DNA of 64,000 nucleotides from Septoria linicola (taxonomy: Eukaryota; Ascomycota; Dothideomycetes; Mycosphaerellales; Mycosphaerellaceae): positions 124,001 to 188,000 of the forward strand of contig CP099423.1 in the NCBI GenBank assembly GCA_024114885.1. The letters run 5' to 3'. The notes below the pieces were generated by a model that worked only from the letters and a program-made list of their open reading frames with translations, was not told the DNA's origin and ran no database searches. The position numbers and the translations under genes were made by a program. The stretch's first letter is position 1. The number at the start of each line of letters is the position of its first letter. Below are positions 1 to 11,574 of this stretch, piece by piece.

Positions 1-632
1 GCTGGCTCGAGGTGCGTTCTCCCATTGCTTCAAAGTCAATCAAGTACATCAAACACTCACATCTCACAGCTCCGTCTCTGTCTGGACTTCCACCGAGAAG
101 CCAAGCTCGACCACTCCAGCGGCCTGGACCTTGTCCACGTAAGTTTGCAGCCTTCTTCATTTCTTGCGGACCGTGCTCGCAGGCGACTTCTCGCCACGGG
201 TTTCCATACTGACTCTTCTCCAGCTACACCGGCGTCAACCCAACCAACCCGGCCGAGACTCTCACTGCCACTCACTGCGCTTCTGGCTCCGTCATCGCTG
301 GCGTCAACACCGTCAACGGTACTGGCGGCACCACCTACCTTGTCTGCGCTGCTGGCACTGCCTCGCATCCAACTGTCAGCACCTTCACTGGCAAGTCTAC
401 CGCCGACGCTGTTGGTGCCACTCACACTTCTGGCTTCTCCTTCTACCCGACGGGTCCAGCCAACGCTACGGGCGGTCCGACAGGCTCCGGTAGTGGCATC
501 GCTGCTCCAACTACTGGTATCGTCGCTGCAACTCAGAGCGTCGTCCCATTCACTGGTGGTGCTCCCGCTATCAACGGCAAGAAGGCTGTCGCAGCTCTGG
601 CTGGAATCGCCGTCGCCATGCTCTTTGTCTAA
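1..632 (+). CDS. GPI-anchored Ser/Thr-rich cell-wall protein, 3' part (5' end outside window)
   Basis: Only the C-terminal part lies in the window. Reading back from the TAA at 630-632, the model is exons 1-11, 70-138 and 224-632, with introns 12-69 (GTGCGT...CTCACAG) and 139-223 (GTAAGT...CTCCAG). The peptide is rich in Ser, Thr, Gly and Ala, has no recognisable catalytic motif, and ends in a hydrophobic tail (AVAALAGIAVAMLFV) preceded by small residues and GKK. That is the usual layout of a GPI-attachment signal, so the product is probably secreted and attached to the plasma membrane or wall. The family cannot be named because the N-terminal domain is missing. The three exons join in one open frame, which supports the splice sites. 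Confidence 0.6.
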
Positions 633-1128
633 GCTGGAACGGTGCGATGACTTGCTCATTCCAGTTACAAAGCGAAGTGCCTTGATGGACTTTTGCCACG
701 ACTGATGGTTACTGCGAGATGATTACTGCTTTACGATGACTGCATGAGCGTTGATTTGAGACTATGAAAGTTCTCGGGTCGGGCTTTAAGCAGCGAGAGA
801 TACCCGCATGATGGGCTGCGAAAGGCACACGGCATTACGACGGCGTTCATACTGTTCTGTACTATTGAAAAATTGCACTGTATTGCATCCCTCGAAGTTG
901 TCGACCTCTCTGCTCCATTAGTCAGCGTGACTTCAGGCGTCCCATGCAAGCTGATCGTGTACTGACCTATCAGTACTACACGCCTTGTAAACACTACTAT
1001 GGGAAGATGGCCAAGGTGACCTCACAAGCTATGAGAGGTGGTCGCATAAGCTATAAGAGGCAATCTCACAAGCTATAGGAAATTGACAGTGTAGCACAGC
1101 GAACTCCAAGAGAAACAAAAAGTCCACC
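633..1128. other. Intergenic, nothing recognised
   Basis: Only short shadow ORFs without family resemblance. It holds the 3' flank of the GPI protein gene and the 5' flank of the SnoaL-like pseudogene. Confidence 0.5.
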
Positions 1129-1700
1129 ATGCCTTCCACCACTTCCTCAACAAAACACATGACACCCCACGAAGCAATCTGCGACGCAGCCCACCGCATG
1201 ATCCAGGGTCTCGACGATAACAATGCAGAAGTATAATCTCGACTCCCCTTCAACCCAAACAATCATCCTGCTCACAATTGAGATCTAGCTCCTCTCCTCA
1301 GCCTTCACCCCAGACGCAACCTACGACCTCCGCGCCTTCTCCTTCCTCGGCTTCGACCAGGTCCTCTCTGGCCAAGCCAACATCGTTTCAACACTCCTCT
1401 CTGCAGTAGGACATATGGATACTACACATATGCTCTCCAATTTTCGTACCAGGATCCTCGAGGCCGGTACTGGAGAAGGTGAGGGTGACGGAGGGAAAGC
1501 GGAAATGGAATGCTATGCTCTAGCACAGCATTGGAGAACGGGAGAGTGAAGGGAGCAGGGGACTGGAGGTGAGAGGAGTTGGTTGATGGGGAATAGGTAT
1601 AAGGGTGTTTTGGTTAAGGATGGGGGAGTGTGGAGGTTTTGAGAAGTTTGAGTTGTGGTGTGTCTGGTGTCAGGGGGATGTTGGGGTTTCGGGGAAGTGA
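1129..1700 (+). pseudogene. SnoaL-like (NTF2-fold) gene, interrupted by a stop and a frameshift
   Basis: Exon 1 is 1129-1230 (34 codons from ATG), the intron 1231-1288, and exon 2 starts at 1289. Exon 2 reads as a SnoaL-like small alpha+beta barrel: 'TYDLRAFSFLGFDQ' followed by a segment containing 'ALAQHWRTGE'. An in-frame TGA at 1547-1549 then stops it, but the same frame continues with the conserved 'LMGNRYKGVLVKDGGVW'. A one-base shift in the T-run near 1638-1641 is needed to reach the expected end 'EKFELWCVWCQGDV', with a stop at 1698-1700. SnoaL-like proteins are isomerases, dehydratases or of unknown role; no function is assigned. Alternatives are a truncated protein of about 120 residues ending at 1549, or sequencing errors. 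Confidence 0.65.
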
Positions 1701-3199
1701 TGGAAAGAGCTAGTCCTAGGGGTGGAGTGGTGTGTGTGTGCCAGTTTCATGAGACATGCAGGCATGGTAAGGTTGAAGACGTCCGGGATCGCGCTAGGTG
1801 TCTGAGGTTGCAGGTAAACGAGCACTGCAGACCGAGATTGGGAGATGTAATATGAACTTCTTTTTGATTCTTGTCGTAGCTACCGATCATCTCGTGATTC
1901 TTCCACTCGCTGAGAGGTTGTGAATTCTGACAATCGCTCAAATGTCAACGCTATGAGGCCTAGCGCAACAAAAGCGAATACATGCTGGGCCTGAAGTACC
2001 CAGTCTGACTCAAGCTGGGAGTCTGAATCCACCACAAGTCGCGGACGTTGGCTGAATTTATATGTATTCCTTGAGTCGAGGAACCAAGGTACTTCAGGTA
2101 GAACGTCTCGTAGTATCTTTTGCTATTATTTGTTAGCTGGTATAGCCTCGTTCGAAGTCGGCAAACAGTACCATCATGAGAGCAAACAATACTATCAAGG
2201 CCGAGAGCCAGACCGTGCTCGATGTGTTGGAAAGAGGAGACCATGATTTGTGGTTTCTCGAATCTGACTGATGTGCGACTTCAAGCATCTTATTTCGAAT
2301 GCTAGATCGCTCCCGAGTAGCGCTACGCTGCCTGAGAAAGCTGGTAGTGGCCCTTGATTGTCTTTCGAATGAAGAAGCAGGATGCAGATGTGCTACCAGC
2401 GTGGTATGTTGTGGTATCGCCAATTGATCCATGACTGAAGTTCTGTAGTGCTGAGAGATTCGCAGTATGGTATGCGGCAGGTTAAGTGCGAGAGATGCGG
2501 TGAGTTGTTCTCGAGGCTTACCACTGCATGTATACTTTGAGCCAAGAGCAATTGTTTAGCTCTACTGCAGCTCGGTGGTCACACGATCATCAGCGTCATC
2601 GGAAATGCTTGTCACGAGAAAGCTCCGCGGATGCATGAGCGGCCATTCCCGGACGAAAATTCATCCCGCAACGAGGTCGGATACTCTGAGGGCACCAACA
2701 CATCGTGAGGTGTCTGGGCAAGATGTGGTGGGTGCAAACACTTCGAGTCGCTAAGTTTTAGAGACGTCGCAAATCTGGAGAGTGGCAGGGATTGTGAGCG
2801 GCTCGAACCTTAAATGTGAGCTAACATCTTGACAATGTGCATACACCTGTACAGCAATTGTACTGGGTGGCCACTTTACGCATTGTTTAGCGATATTCTC
2901 ACTAGGTCTGACTAGAGGCGAGTGACTGCATTGAGACGACACTTTGCCAACCGGAATTCGCACCACAATCCGCGGAGCAGGCGGAACCGCGGCGACACGA
3001 GCACCGCCGGCGGAGAGTGGACTTGGGTGGAGCAGTGGTAGTAGTGAAGCAGGAAACAGACAGAAGCCCAATACGATGAACGCGCGCAGCAGCGGTACGT
3101 AGTTCTACATGCTCCTTCAGCGCGTGCGATCACAACAATACACTCCGGCCATCCTTGAGACCAATTGGAACACCAGTCCGGGAATTCGAAACGACAGAT
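1701..3199. other. Intergenic, nothing recognised
   Basis: About 1.5 kb upstream of NOT2. The ORFs are all under 160 codons on both strands and show no family resemblance or clean exon structure. It probably includes the NOT2 promoter and 5' UTR. Confidence 0.5.
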
Positions 3200-4974
3200 A
3201 TGGCCGACCGACAGCGCACCCGCGTGCGCAGCAAGAGACAGCAGCAACCCCGATTGCAACTGGCCGCGAACTATTACCAAGACAGCGACGAGGTGACTGA
3301 CGATGGTGTCGATGACATAGGCAGCCAAGCGCAAATGCGCAACATGAGCAACAACATGGCCTCTTTCGGCGCACAATCCAATTCGCGACAGAATTCGAGA
3401 CTACAAAATACACAAAAGACTGGGCTGGGCAATGGCAACGCAGGAGCTGGCTGGGCATTTGGTGCACCTGCAGCAGGAAGTGCATTTGGCGCGCCGGGTT
3501 TGGCAAGACCTGGACAGCTATCAGGCTTTGCGCAAATCATGGGCGGTGGAAGCCAGACGCAGATTGACATGAAGTGAGCTATCCACATCCACTCTATCCT
3601 GCGTCTTTCCAGACATTTTACAGATCGGTGAAAGTACTCATGCTGACAGTGGCAGTGACTTCCCCTCTCTCGCAGGCCCCGGGCGGTCGAACTACAACGC
3701 CAACAGCTGGAATAGCAATGCCGTCCGACAGGCACAACCGCCACAATCTAATACGCAACCGCCCATACAGAACCGAGCCCCCTCGACAGCACCTTCTCAG
3801 GTCTCCGTGGACCATTACGACTTACAGCGCTCGCAGCAGCAATCGACAGACCGAGGGAGTGCAAGTCGGAACGACTTCGCTTCTCAGAGCGACCACCTGT
3901 CGGCCAATGGCGAAGCTCCTCGACAGAATGGGCTGGGGAGCAGTGTGCTCGGCTCGCCGAGCGAATCAATACCACAAACCAACGGCCAACAATCACAGCT
4001 GCCCATGCGTCAGGCGTCTGGGTCGAGTCAACAAGCACCAATTGGCAGCGGGCAGCCCACGCCTCAGTCTCAGCCTGGTCCACCCACACAGCATGCTTTC
4101 GAGGGGCAGCCGCTGCAACATGCGTCTAATGTCAAGCGGTGGGCAGATCTCACCGAAGAGGAGAAGTACGGCATGCCTGGGCTGATGGCACAGCTCGAGG
4201 CAAGGAGGGCAATTGAGTCGAACCAGGCAATGGACGAGACGCTCCCAGTATGGACACGAAATGCTGCAATGCTGATGGGTCAGGAAACGCATGACTTTGG
4301 GCTGGACCTGAATAACCCAGAGCCTCTCTACCCGACCTTCTCTGTGTTTGGCACCCGAACGCCATCAGACTCATCCTACGACTTCCGAGATCACTACACA
4401 GTGCCATCCTTCCACGTTCCACCTGCATACACGGTCAACAATGTCCCGGAAATGGCGTCCAGAATGCCTGCTTTCAGTGACGGTGAGTGATGTCTTCACA
4501 AACATGAATTGGCCACCACTAATTGTTGTAGAAACACTCTTCTGTATATTCTACCAAATGCCTCGGGACATCATGCAAGAAATGGCGGCAACACAGCTGA
4601 ATCAACGAGACTGGCGCTGGCATAAGGTGCTAAGAAAGTGGCTGCAGAAGGATACGCGGGAGGCGAATGCAGTCGCCGCACCGGCTCTCGTCGACCACAC
4701 TAATGGCGCGCCCGTTGGCCAAGAGCCCATTCGGATCAACGACCGGAGCGAGCGTGGAATCTACATCTTCTTCGACGAGAAAGACTGGCGACGAGAGCGT
4801 CGTGAATTTACATTGGATTATGACTCCCTGTACGTCACGAGCATCATACCGCCAGTGGCGGCGACAGGTGTGTACAATGGTGGAGGTGGCAGGACGGGCA
4901 ACTTCAGCGGCATGAATGGTGGGCCAGTTGGTGGACCGTCAGCTGAGCAAACTACGATCACTACCCCGTCGTAG
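3200..4974 (+). CDS. NOT2: CCR4-NOT complex subunit 2 (NOT2/CDC36)
   Basis: Scaffold subunit of the CCR4-NOT deadenylation and transcription-regulation complex. Exons are 3200-3573, 3656-4482 and 4532-4974 (547 residues); introns are 3574-3655 and 4483-4531. The start is the first ATG of the frame; upstream only non-ATG codons extend it. The long N-terminal part is low-complexity (Gln, Ser, Gly, Asn) and carries the conserved 'NDFPSLAG' segment created exactly by the first splice junction. The C-terminal part, from about residue 370, is a NOT2/3/5 domain with the hallmark 'ETLFCIFYQMPRDIMQ' and 'FDEKDWRRERREF', the surface that pairs with NOT3/5 and NOT1. Length and domain order are usual for filamentous fungi, and no break is seen. 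Confidence 0.93.
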
Positions 4975-6248
4975 TTGGCATTTGGCAGCACTTGACAAGC
5001 TGTAGGACATTGGACGAGAGGGGTACAGGCGTCTGGAAAGCGAGCCGCAGCTATGACATGCGATACCCACAGCTAGCCTTGCGCAGATTCGATGCATCGA
5101 CGGAGCCTTCTAACAGGCAGACTTGCTGTCGGTTCGGAAATTATCATCTGTTCGCTCGCATATCCACACAACCGTTGCTGATTCAAAGACACAAATACAT
5201 CCAGTCTGGGCGCGCACCTCAGTCTATATTAGCGCAATAGAAGTTGGGCTGATAAGGGCGTGCGGTGCTGAAACGCGGTAGATGCAGGTGCTGTGACTGA
5301 CGGACGCCCCGTGCAGAGGGGCTTCGGTATGTATGCACAACCTGGTTGCTCATCAGCTGATGCAGCTTCTGACTCTGCAATTCTTGCCGGCAAGGCCGGA
5401 AGAGGCTATAGGCGTCCACTTGCTGTGCCGCCTCGCCGCTATCGCGCAATCTCTTCCAGAAGACTAGAAGACCAGAAGACGCCTTTTGCCAGTCGCCTTC
5501 GATGAGATTGCTCGCTAGCGACATTAGCAACTAGTTTACCGAATCGGCAAGCCGAGATCCCTGCAGCTGGGTTGTGTGCAGGACCGGGGCTCTTTCCGAG
5601 CGTTGTAGTGCAGAGAAGATAGTCCACCAGCCAGGCGAGTCGGTGAAGTGCGGCAGCGCTCGTGGCAGCCTCAAGCGCCGAACTCTGTTTGGTCCAAAGT
5701 CAAACAGAGTATTGCGCGCACACCTCGCTTCATCGTGCCGAACCACATCTCCTCGCCGTCCTCCCCATACGACCATAGCACTGTGTTTCCTCGTGCTCTG
5801 CCCTCGCCATGTGCGACACAGGCAAGAATTGCCACATGGCGGCTAACTATTGTCCCACGAGATCGGACCCGATTGCGACGGCGACAAAGAAGAAGTGGTA
5901 ACCTTCAATGCTAGGCACAAAGCGACCAAGCCTTACGATTCATGACCCGCAGCTAGATCGCGCCACAAGCCTTTCGAGTCGTCACTTGCCCAAAATGATC
6001 GTTCTCCGGAGCTCTGGACCTTGTCATGGTGCTCCAAGCCGAGTGTCAGGCTGACATGCCCATTGTTGCAAAGCTGAATCTGGAGCGCGTCTGTAGCTGT
6101 GGATAAAGGACGCGACTCCTTGTCTCCGATTTGCTTTCCTGGTTTCTGCTTGCGATCGTCGTCCAACTTACAACTCGTCTCTCTCTCCACTCGATCGCCG
6201 TAAAGGTGTTGATCGATCTAACGTGACTTCACACAGATCGCACGGAAC
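4975..6248. other. Intergenic, nothing recognised
   Basis: About 1.27 kb between NOT2 and the ankyrin gene. Several ORFs of 60-100 codons overlap in opposing frames and look like shadows. It probably contains the ankyrin gene promoter and 5' UTR. Confidence 0.5.
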
Positions 6249-9011
6249 ATGGCGCCGGTCAAGAAAGAGACCCTGCTTGAGCAGTGCACTGGTGTTATTG
6301 CCATTGGCAATGGCATTGCAGTGCACATTCTCGAATATCTCTCGATAGTCAAGGAAGCACCACACGGATTCAGAGAGCTGGCCATTGAGTTCCTGGAAAC
6401 TTCACGAGCACTGTTCCCAGCCAAAGCCGGCCTATCAAGGTCTACTGCAAAGTTCCAACCAGATGTCACGGCACAGCTACAGCAGAAGTTCTTGCTCACC
6501 AAGAATGCCTTCATTGTGCTTGATCAAGTGGTCAACAAGTTCTTGTCGAACGAGAAGAAGCAGAGCTTCGGCAAATTCGGACGAGGCTTTCGGATGATGT
6601 TTGCAGACTCAGAGATTGATAAACTACGACTGTCTCTGTCACAATGCAAGTCGGAGCTCAGCATCAGCACGCTGATGTTCTCGTCGATACTGGGAGACAG
6701 CAAGGTCGATGCCGCCACAGCCATTGGATACACAGCACTAGCAGCTATCTTGGAGCTTCCAGATCCAACATTGGGCAATCCTGGAGGCCAGAAAGATGCA
6801 TATGCAAGTCTTTCTCCTGATCGAAGGGCATTGCCACCTGTACCGGCCCCGCTATCGTTCGCCGCACGCGACTCGTCTTTGCACACCGTGCCGACACGCA
6901 CGACATCTTCACTCACTCCAGAAGAGCGGTCACAGCCACGATATCCTGAGCTGCGAGGCAGTGGCGAGTCTGGCAAGACCACTACTGCGTCTTCACCACT
7001 ATCACCAATGAGCGATCGCAGCTCGGTCATGATGCAGCCAGGCGACAATGGTTCGGACATCACATCGATCATGTCAATGTTCGGCGAGCACGAGAATCTC
7101 ACACAATACCACGATCGAATCTCAAAGAATGCGATCAGAATACAACTCGATCCTTCACAAGTGCACCGTCGAGCACCATCCAAGCGAAGCATTGGAGGGA
7201 CACCAGAATCGGCGCGATTGGCCCTAGCGACCGCGTTGCAACAGAAGGATACTAAGATGGTAGAACACCTGCTTGACAGCGGGGTTCACCCTGATGCGGG
7301 TCTCTTCCGAGAGGCATTGATTACACACGATCTCCCAGCTGTGAGGTTGTTCTTGCTCTACGGAGCGGATGCGAACACAAAGGATAAAGATGGTTCAACG
7401 CCACTGTACACTGCCACTGGCTCGTCTTTCTTCGAAGCTGCTCAACTTCTCGTGAAGTATGGCGGCGACCCAAACGTCTCCACTGGCCCATATGGCGAGA
7501 GTCCTTTCGCAGTCTCTTTGACGAACAGCAAGGCACACTTTGCGCAGCTTTACCTTCAACAGGGTGGCGCAGATCCAAACCAGGAGATGGGCAATGGCGA
7601 AACTGCCTTCACACAATCAATGAACAAGCACACGCCCGCCACATTGGTTGAGCTGATGCTTGCGTACGATGCGGATCCGAATGTGAAGAATGCACGCGGC
7701 GAGACACCACTTTTCAAAGCCATCACTTCTGAGCGCCACGACCTGGTCACATATCTGCTTACACACAAGGCCGATCCAAACATGCCAGGCCCAAAGATTG
7801 TTCTCTGGCCAGCTGTTCATCAGCCACACATTTTGCAGATTCTCCTCGAGCACAAGGCAGATATGCGAAGAGCGCCTGGTGTTCTTGAGCTTGCCACATC
7901 CATCAACTCCCGAAAAGCAATCGACATCCTCCTCAAGCACGGCGCAGATGTGAACGCAAAGAAAGACGGCATTTACACTCCTCTCTGCTCGGCCATCCGC
8001 GACAATCACGAAGACCTGGTCGAAAGGCTACTACAAGCTGGCGCTGACCCAAACCTGCCTGCTCTCGAACACCCAATCTACAAGTGTGTGACATATCACC
8101 GAACGCACATCCTGCCAATGCTGCTGCAAGCAGGTGCAGATCTCAACAAGCCAAAGGGCATCATCGAGCACGCCGTCGCACACGACGACCAAGACGCTCT
8201 CGTCTACCTTCTTGACCACAAAGTCGACATCAACGCTCGCAGCGCCGCTGGCCACACAGCACTCACCACTGCAATCCGCGAGAACAAGATGGATCTAATT
8301 GATTTCCTGCTAGGCCACGGCGCTGATCCTGCTGTGCGAGGACAAGACTGGCCCATCTCACTCGCTGTTAAGAATCCTCAAATTCTGGCTAAGCTACTCC
8401 CATACATTCCAACATCCAAGATCATCAAGGGCATTTTGGAAATGGCTGTGGTGGCAGATCAGCTTGAGAGTGTGAAGATGCTGGTCGCGAAGGGTGTAGA
8501 TGTCGAGGAGAAGAATGGTGGTGTCTTCAGCCCGCTCACAACCTCGATCCGCGAGAACAGAAAGGATATTTTCCGATACTTGGTTGATGAGGCTGGTGCA
8601 GATGTCAATGCACCGGGCGAGCATCTGCCTATTATCAAAGCTGTAAGTTACCCTCCAGTCTTATCGCGTGAATAACAGTGCTAACGTGTGATGTGATAGA
8701 TCCGCCGTCACCGCGAAGACGACATGTCCTACATCCGCTACCTGATCCAAAAAGGCAGCGACATCAACCTCATGTACCGTGGCTGGAACGCCGTGCTGCA
8801 AGCCGTCGACAACGGCGATACACAGATCCTTCAGCTGCTCGCCAAGGAAGGACACCCAGATCTGTCAGCAAGAGGAGAAGACGGAAAGACCGTGTTGGAG
8901 GTCATGCACGAGCGAGGACTGGACGAGGAAGAGAGGATACTGCTGGGTGGGAGGAGTCCGAGCCCACAGATGAAGGTTGCTTTGAGCAGTCTGAGAGACT
9001 TGGTCTTGTGA
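6249..9011 (+). CDS. Ankyrin-repeat protein with HeLo/Fungal_N-like N-terminal domain
   Basis: Two exons, 6249-8642 and 8700-9011, flank a 57 bp intron with a GCTAACG branch site; 901 residues. Residues 1 to about 170 are helical and end in a segment (around 'KFGRGFRMMFADSEIDKLRLS' and 'CKSELSIS') that resembles the N-terminal helical domains of fungal NLR-like proteins (Fungal_N/HeLo-like). Residues about 170-310 are Ser/Pro/Thr-rich and probably disordered. From about residue 315 to the end are a dozen or more ankyrin repeats with cores such as 'GADANTKDKDGSTPLYTA' and 'GADVNAKKDGIYTPL'. There is no P-loop or NACHT between the two parts. A role in signalling or self/non-self response is inference from architecture only; a plain scaffold is equally possible. 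Confidence 0.85.
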
Positions 9012-9749
9012 CATCAGGAGATCGCCAAGAAGTTGCAGGTGGTTGGGTGAAGGCGATCAAACCTTGGAAGTGGTTGATTGGAAAGGATTGTACAGGGCGG
9101 AGGATGCGACAGATGATGATGATACCCAGTCTGGAGTTTCCTGGCGTATTCTTGGGTTTATTTTGGTTGTAGGAACGTTGGAGGGATAGCCATCGGTCGT
9201 GGCATATAGTGTATCATAGCAAACATGCTCAAAGTCAAACTCACCTGCTCTTTTCGTTAGGTACAACTTGGTCGCCCAAAGAGACATGTAGTGTTGGTGC
9301 GAGCTTGAGATGAACAATGTGTGAAGCCAGGATGACCAAGGCAACCTCGACCTCCTTCCAAAATCGTGCGACATCAGCACTGCAGTATCACATCCATTGG
9401 AGAAAGTCCTCCGTCGCCCAGTAGTTTACTGGGCTATCCAGGTGCGCTGTACGAGGTCTCACAGGATGATCTCTGTTCGTGGTGCTGCTGAGCATGATGA
9501 TTCCTGAAAGTTGTCAATTTGAACTCGCACAATATGCCGATACTGCCTCATCATGAGCCGCGCGACTGTTAACTAGTCGTGAACGGGACTGGAAGAGTTC
9601 GCCGCAACCTTGGCCGACGCCGGAAGTCTGATTTATTCACTACCAAGAAAGACATGAGCTAGCGCCGGAATAGAGTTGTTAGGGCTGAACTCTAAAGCTC
9701 CAGCCAACCTTGCGACACGTTCGTGTATCCTACTCTCTTTTGCAGTGGT
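9012..9749. other. Intergenic, nothing recognised
   Basis: Spacer between the ankyrin gene and the nuclease gene. The sequence ends in 'CTCTTTTGCAG' just before the nuclease ATG, so a 5' UTR intron or an extra upstream exon of that gene is possible. Confidence 0.4.
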
Positions 9750-10700
9750 ATGGGCTGGTTCTGGAGTGAGCGGCAGCTGCCCTCGAAGACAGAAGAGCTG
9801 TCTGAAGAAGGCAATGTCGCGTCACCGGGATACAGCGTCACTCATCGCGACGATAGCAGCAGCAGCATCTTCGGGACTGGGATCAGCAGCTTGATGTCAC
9901 CAAGTTTGGGAGGAAGCGATGATGGAAGAGAGAGTGGCTCTGATCAAAACCCAGTCGGAGCTCTTTTTGAAGCGGGCGGAGAAAGCGGCGGCGGCGGACG
10001 ACTGAACACTGTCGCATGGTGTGCAGTCACAGCTGCCACGGTCTGGTATGGCAATAAGTCCTATAAGACTTTCATCCGCCGGATCAAGAACGTGGGATAT
10101 CTCAAGCCTCATCAGCTGAGAAAGAAGTCATTGTTCGGCTATGTCACAAGAGTCGGCGATGGAGACAACTTTCGCCTCTACCACACTCCGTTGGGAAGAT
10201 TCGCAGGCTGGGGTTTGTGGAGGAAGGTACCTACGAAAGTGAGCGACCTCAAGGATCAGACTCTGTCTGTCAGAATCGCCGGCATTGATGCTCCAGAGTT
10301 GCCTCATTTCGGAAAGCCTGGGCAGCCTCACGGACAAGATGCCCTCGATTGGCTGACCAATTACATCCAACACCGCCGAGTGCGTGTCCTTCCTCTCTCG
10401 ACAGACCAGTATGGCCGTGTGGTGGGCACCGTCCATGTGCGAGGACTGTTCAGCAGAGATGTCGGCTTGGAGATGATCAAAGCTGGCTGGGCCACAGTCT
10501 ACGAGGCAAAATCGGGCGCCGAGTTTGCTGGCAAAGAAGAGCAGTATCGAGAGGCTGAAGCGAGAGCAAAGCAAAAGAAGGTGGGAATGTGGGGAGGACA
10601 AACGATGATTGGGAAGCTGCTGGGAAAGAAGCAGGAGCCTCTCGAGAGTCCTCGAGACTTCAAGACGAGAGCGAAGAAGGAGGAAAGTGCGCCGAAGTGA
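9750..10700 (+). CDS. LCL3: LCL3-type membrane-anchored staphylococcal-nuclease-like endonuclease
   Basis: A 316-residue protein of the fungal LCL3 family, predicted calcium-dependent nucleases of mitochondria or membranes. A Ser/Gly-rich N-terminus is followed by one hydrophobic segment ('LNTVAWCAVTAATVWYG', about residues 85-105) and a thermonuclease fold. The SNase motifs are present: 'VTRVGDGDNFRLYH', 'VRIAGIDAPELPHF' (catalytic Arg and Glu), and 'DQYGRVVGTV' (second catalytic Arg). The C-terminus is Lys-rich. The start is the first ATG; the frame upstream is open with non-ATG codons and a possible 3' splice site at 9743-9745, so the N-terminus could be longer. The nuclease catalytic set looks intact. 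Confidence 0.87.
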   Translation: MGWFWSERQLPSKTEELSEEGNVASPGYSVTHRDDSSSSIFGTGISSLMSPSLGGSDDGRESGSDQNPVGALFEAGGESGGGGRLNTVAWCAVTAATVWYGNKSYKTFIRRIKNVGYLKPHQLRKKSLFGYVTRVGDGDNFRLYHTPLGRFAGWGLWRKVPTKVSDLKDQTLSVRIAGIDAPELPHFGKPGQPHGQDALDWLTNYIQHRRVRVLPLSTDQYGRVVGTVHVRGLFSRDVGLEMIKAGWATVYEAKSGAEFAGKEEQYREAEARAKQKKVGMWGGQTMIGKLLGKKQEPLESPRDFKTRAKKEESAPK

Positions 10701-10917
10701 GCTGTTTCTGATTTTCTCCCGGACTTTTGTGTGTTGCTGGACACTGGAGCTGACATGCCAATGTGGCTGAAGGGATCGGGAGCTATTGCACAAGAGATTG
10801 GCCAACAACCCGCGGTGTCCAGGTCTCTCGCGGGATCATCAGATTGTCCTTGAGAACTTGCCGCCTCACCACGATTCAGTACGCGCCGCATTTCGAGAAG
10901 TACCTTTGTCAATCGTA

Positions 10918-11574
10918 ATGAACAGCACTGCCAGCTCGGCGAACAAGCGGGCCTGCAAGTTCAGGCATGCAAAACTGCAGAGCAGTAAACTCAGGACAAT
11001 GCAATCGATTTCAAGTCAACCTTTGCCACCCCTTCTCGTTACATCACGACCTGATAATCCGCGCGTTAGGCGTATCTACCAAGAATACACACTACCTGGA
11101 ATGCTATTCAGCAGAGCTAACATCTACAATAAAGTCGCTTCTGTATTCTGGACCGCCTATCGCACCATTGCGGAACTTCGACCGAGATACAGCAGGTTAC
11201 CGATGCTGGACGGGATCGGCGCACAGCTATACCACATCGAAGTGCATCTGCAGAGATTGCATGAAGCGTACGGTGCGTCGGTCCCCGACAAAGCTCGGTG
11301 GTTGTATCATGTCTACCTTGCTTGGCACTGCTCTCTCACTGGCTTCGTATGCGCAGCTTTCCCGGTCTTCGCCTTCAACTCATACAGCGCAGGAAGCATC
11401 TATGGGCCCACGTTCCTTGTGGTCGTGTTTCTGTGCACGATCCAAGACCCATGCCGAAGCTACCGTTTTGGGCTACGCGGTACAAGACGACTACTGCCGT
11501 CACATGGATCTCATGGTGGCCGGGATGGCGAGCATTGGTACCATGAGCTGAAGCGTGGATGTTGTCCGCTATAG
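10918..11574 (+). CDS. Uncertain orphan ORF (218 codons)
   Basis: A single open frame starts at ATG 10918 inside a longer open stretch beginning at 10786. The middle is fairly neutral ('YNKVASVFWTAYRTIAELRP'), then a hydrophobic stretch ('TGFVCAAFPVFAFNSYS' and 'TFLVVVFLCTI') could be one or two membrane segments. A second frame over the same bases (10967-11551) is also open and contains a signal-peptide-like run, so at most one of the two is real. No family is recognised and there is no conserved motif. The length in a GC-neutral region makes chance possible. Confidence 0.22.
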   Translation: MNSTASSANKRACKFRHAKLQSSKLRTMQSISSQPLPPLLVTSRPDNPRVRRIYQEYTLPGMLFSRANIYNKVASVFWTAYRTIAELRPRYSRLPMLDGIGAQLYHIEVHLQRLHEAYGASVPDKARWLYHVYLAWHCSLTGFVCAAFPVFAFNSYSAGSIYGPTFLVVVFLCTIQDPCRSYRFGLRGTRRLLPSHGSHGGRDGEHWYHELKRGCCPL

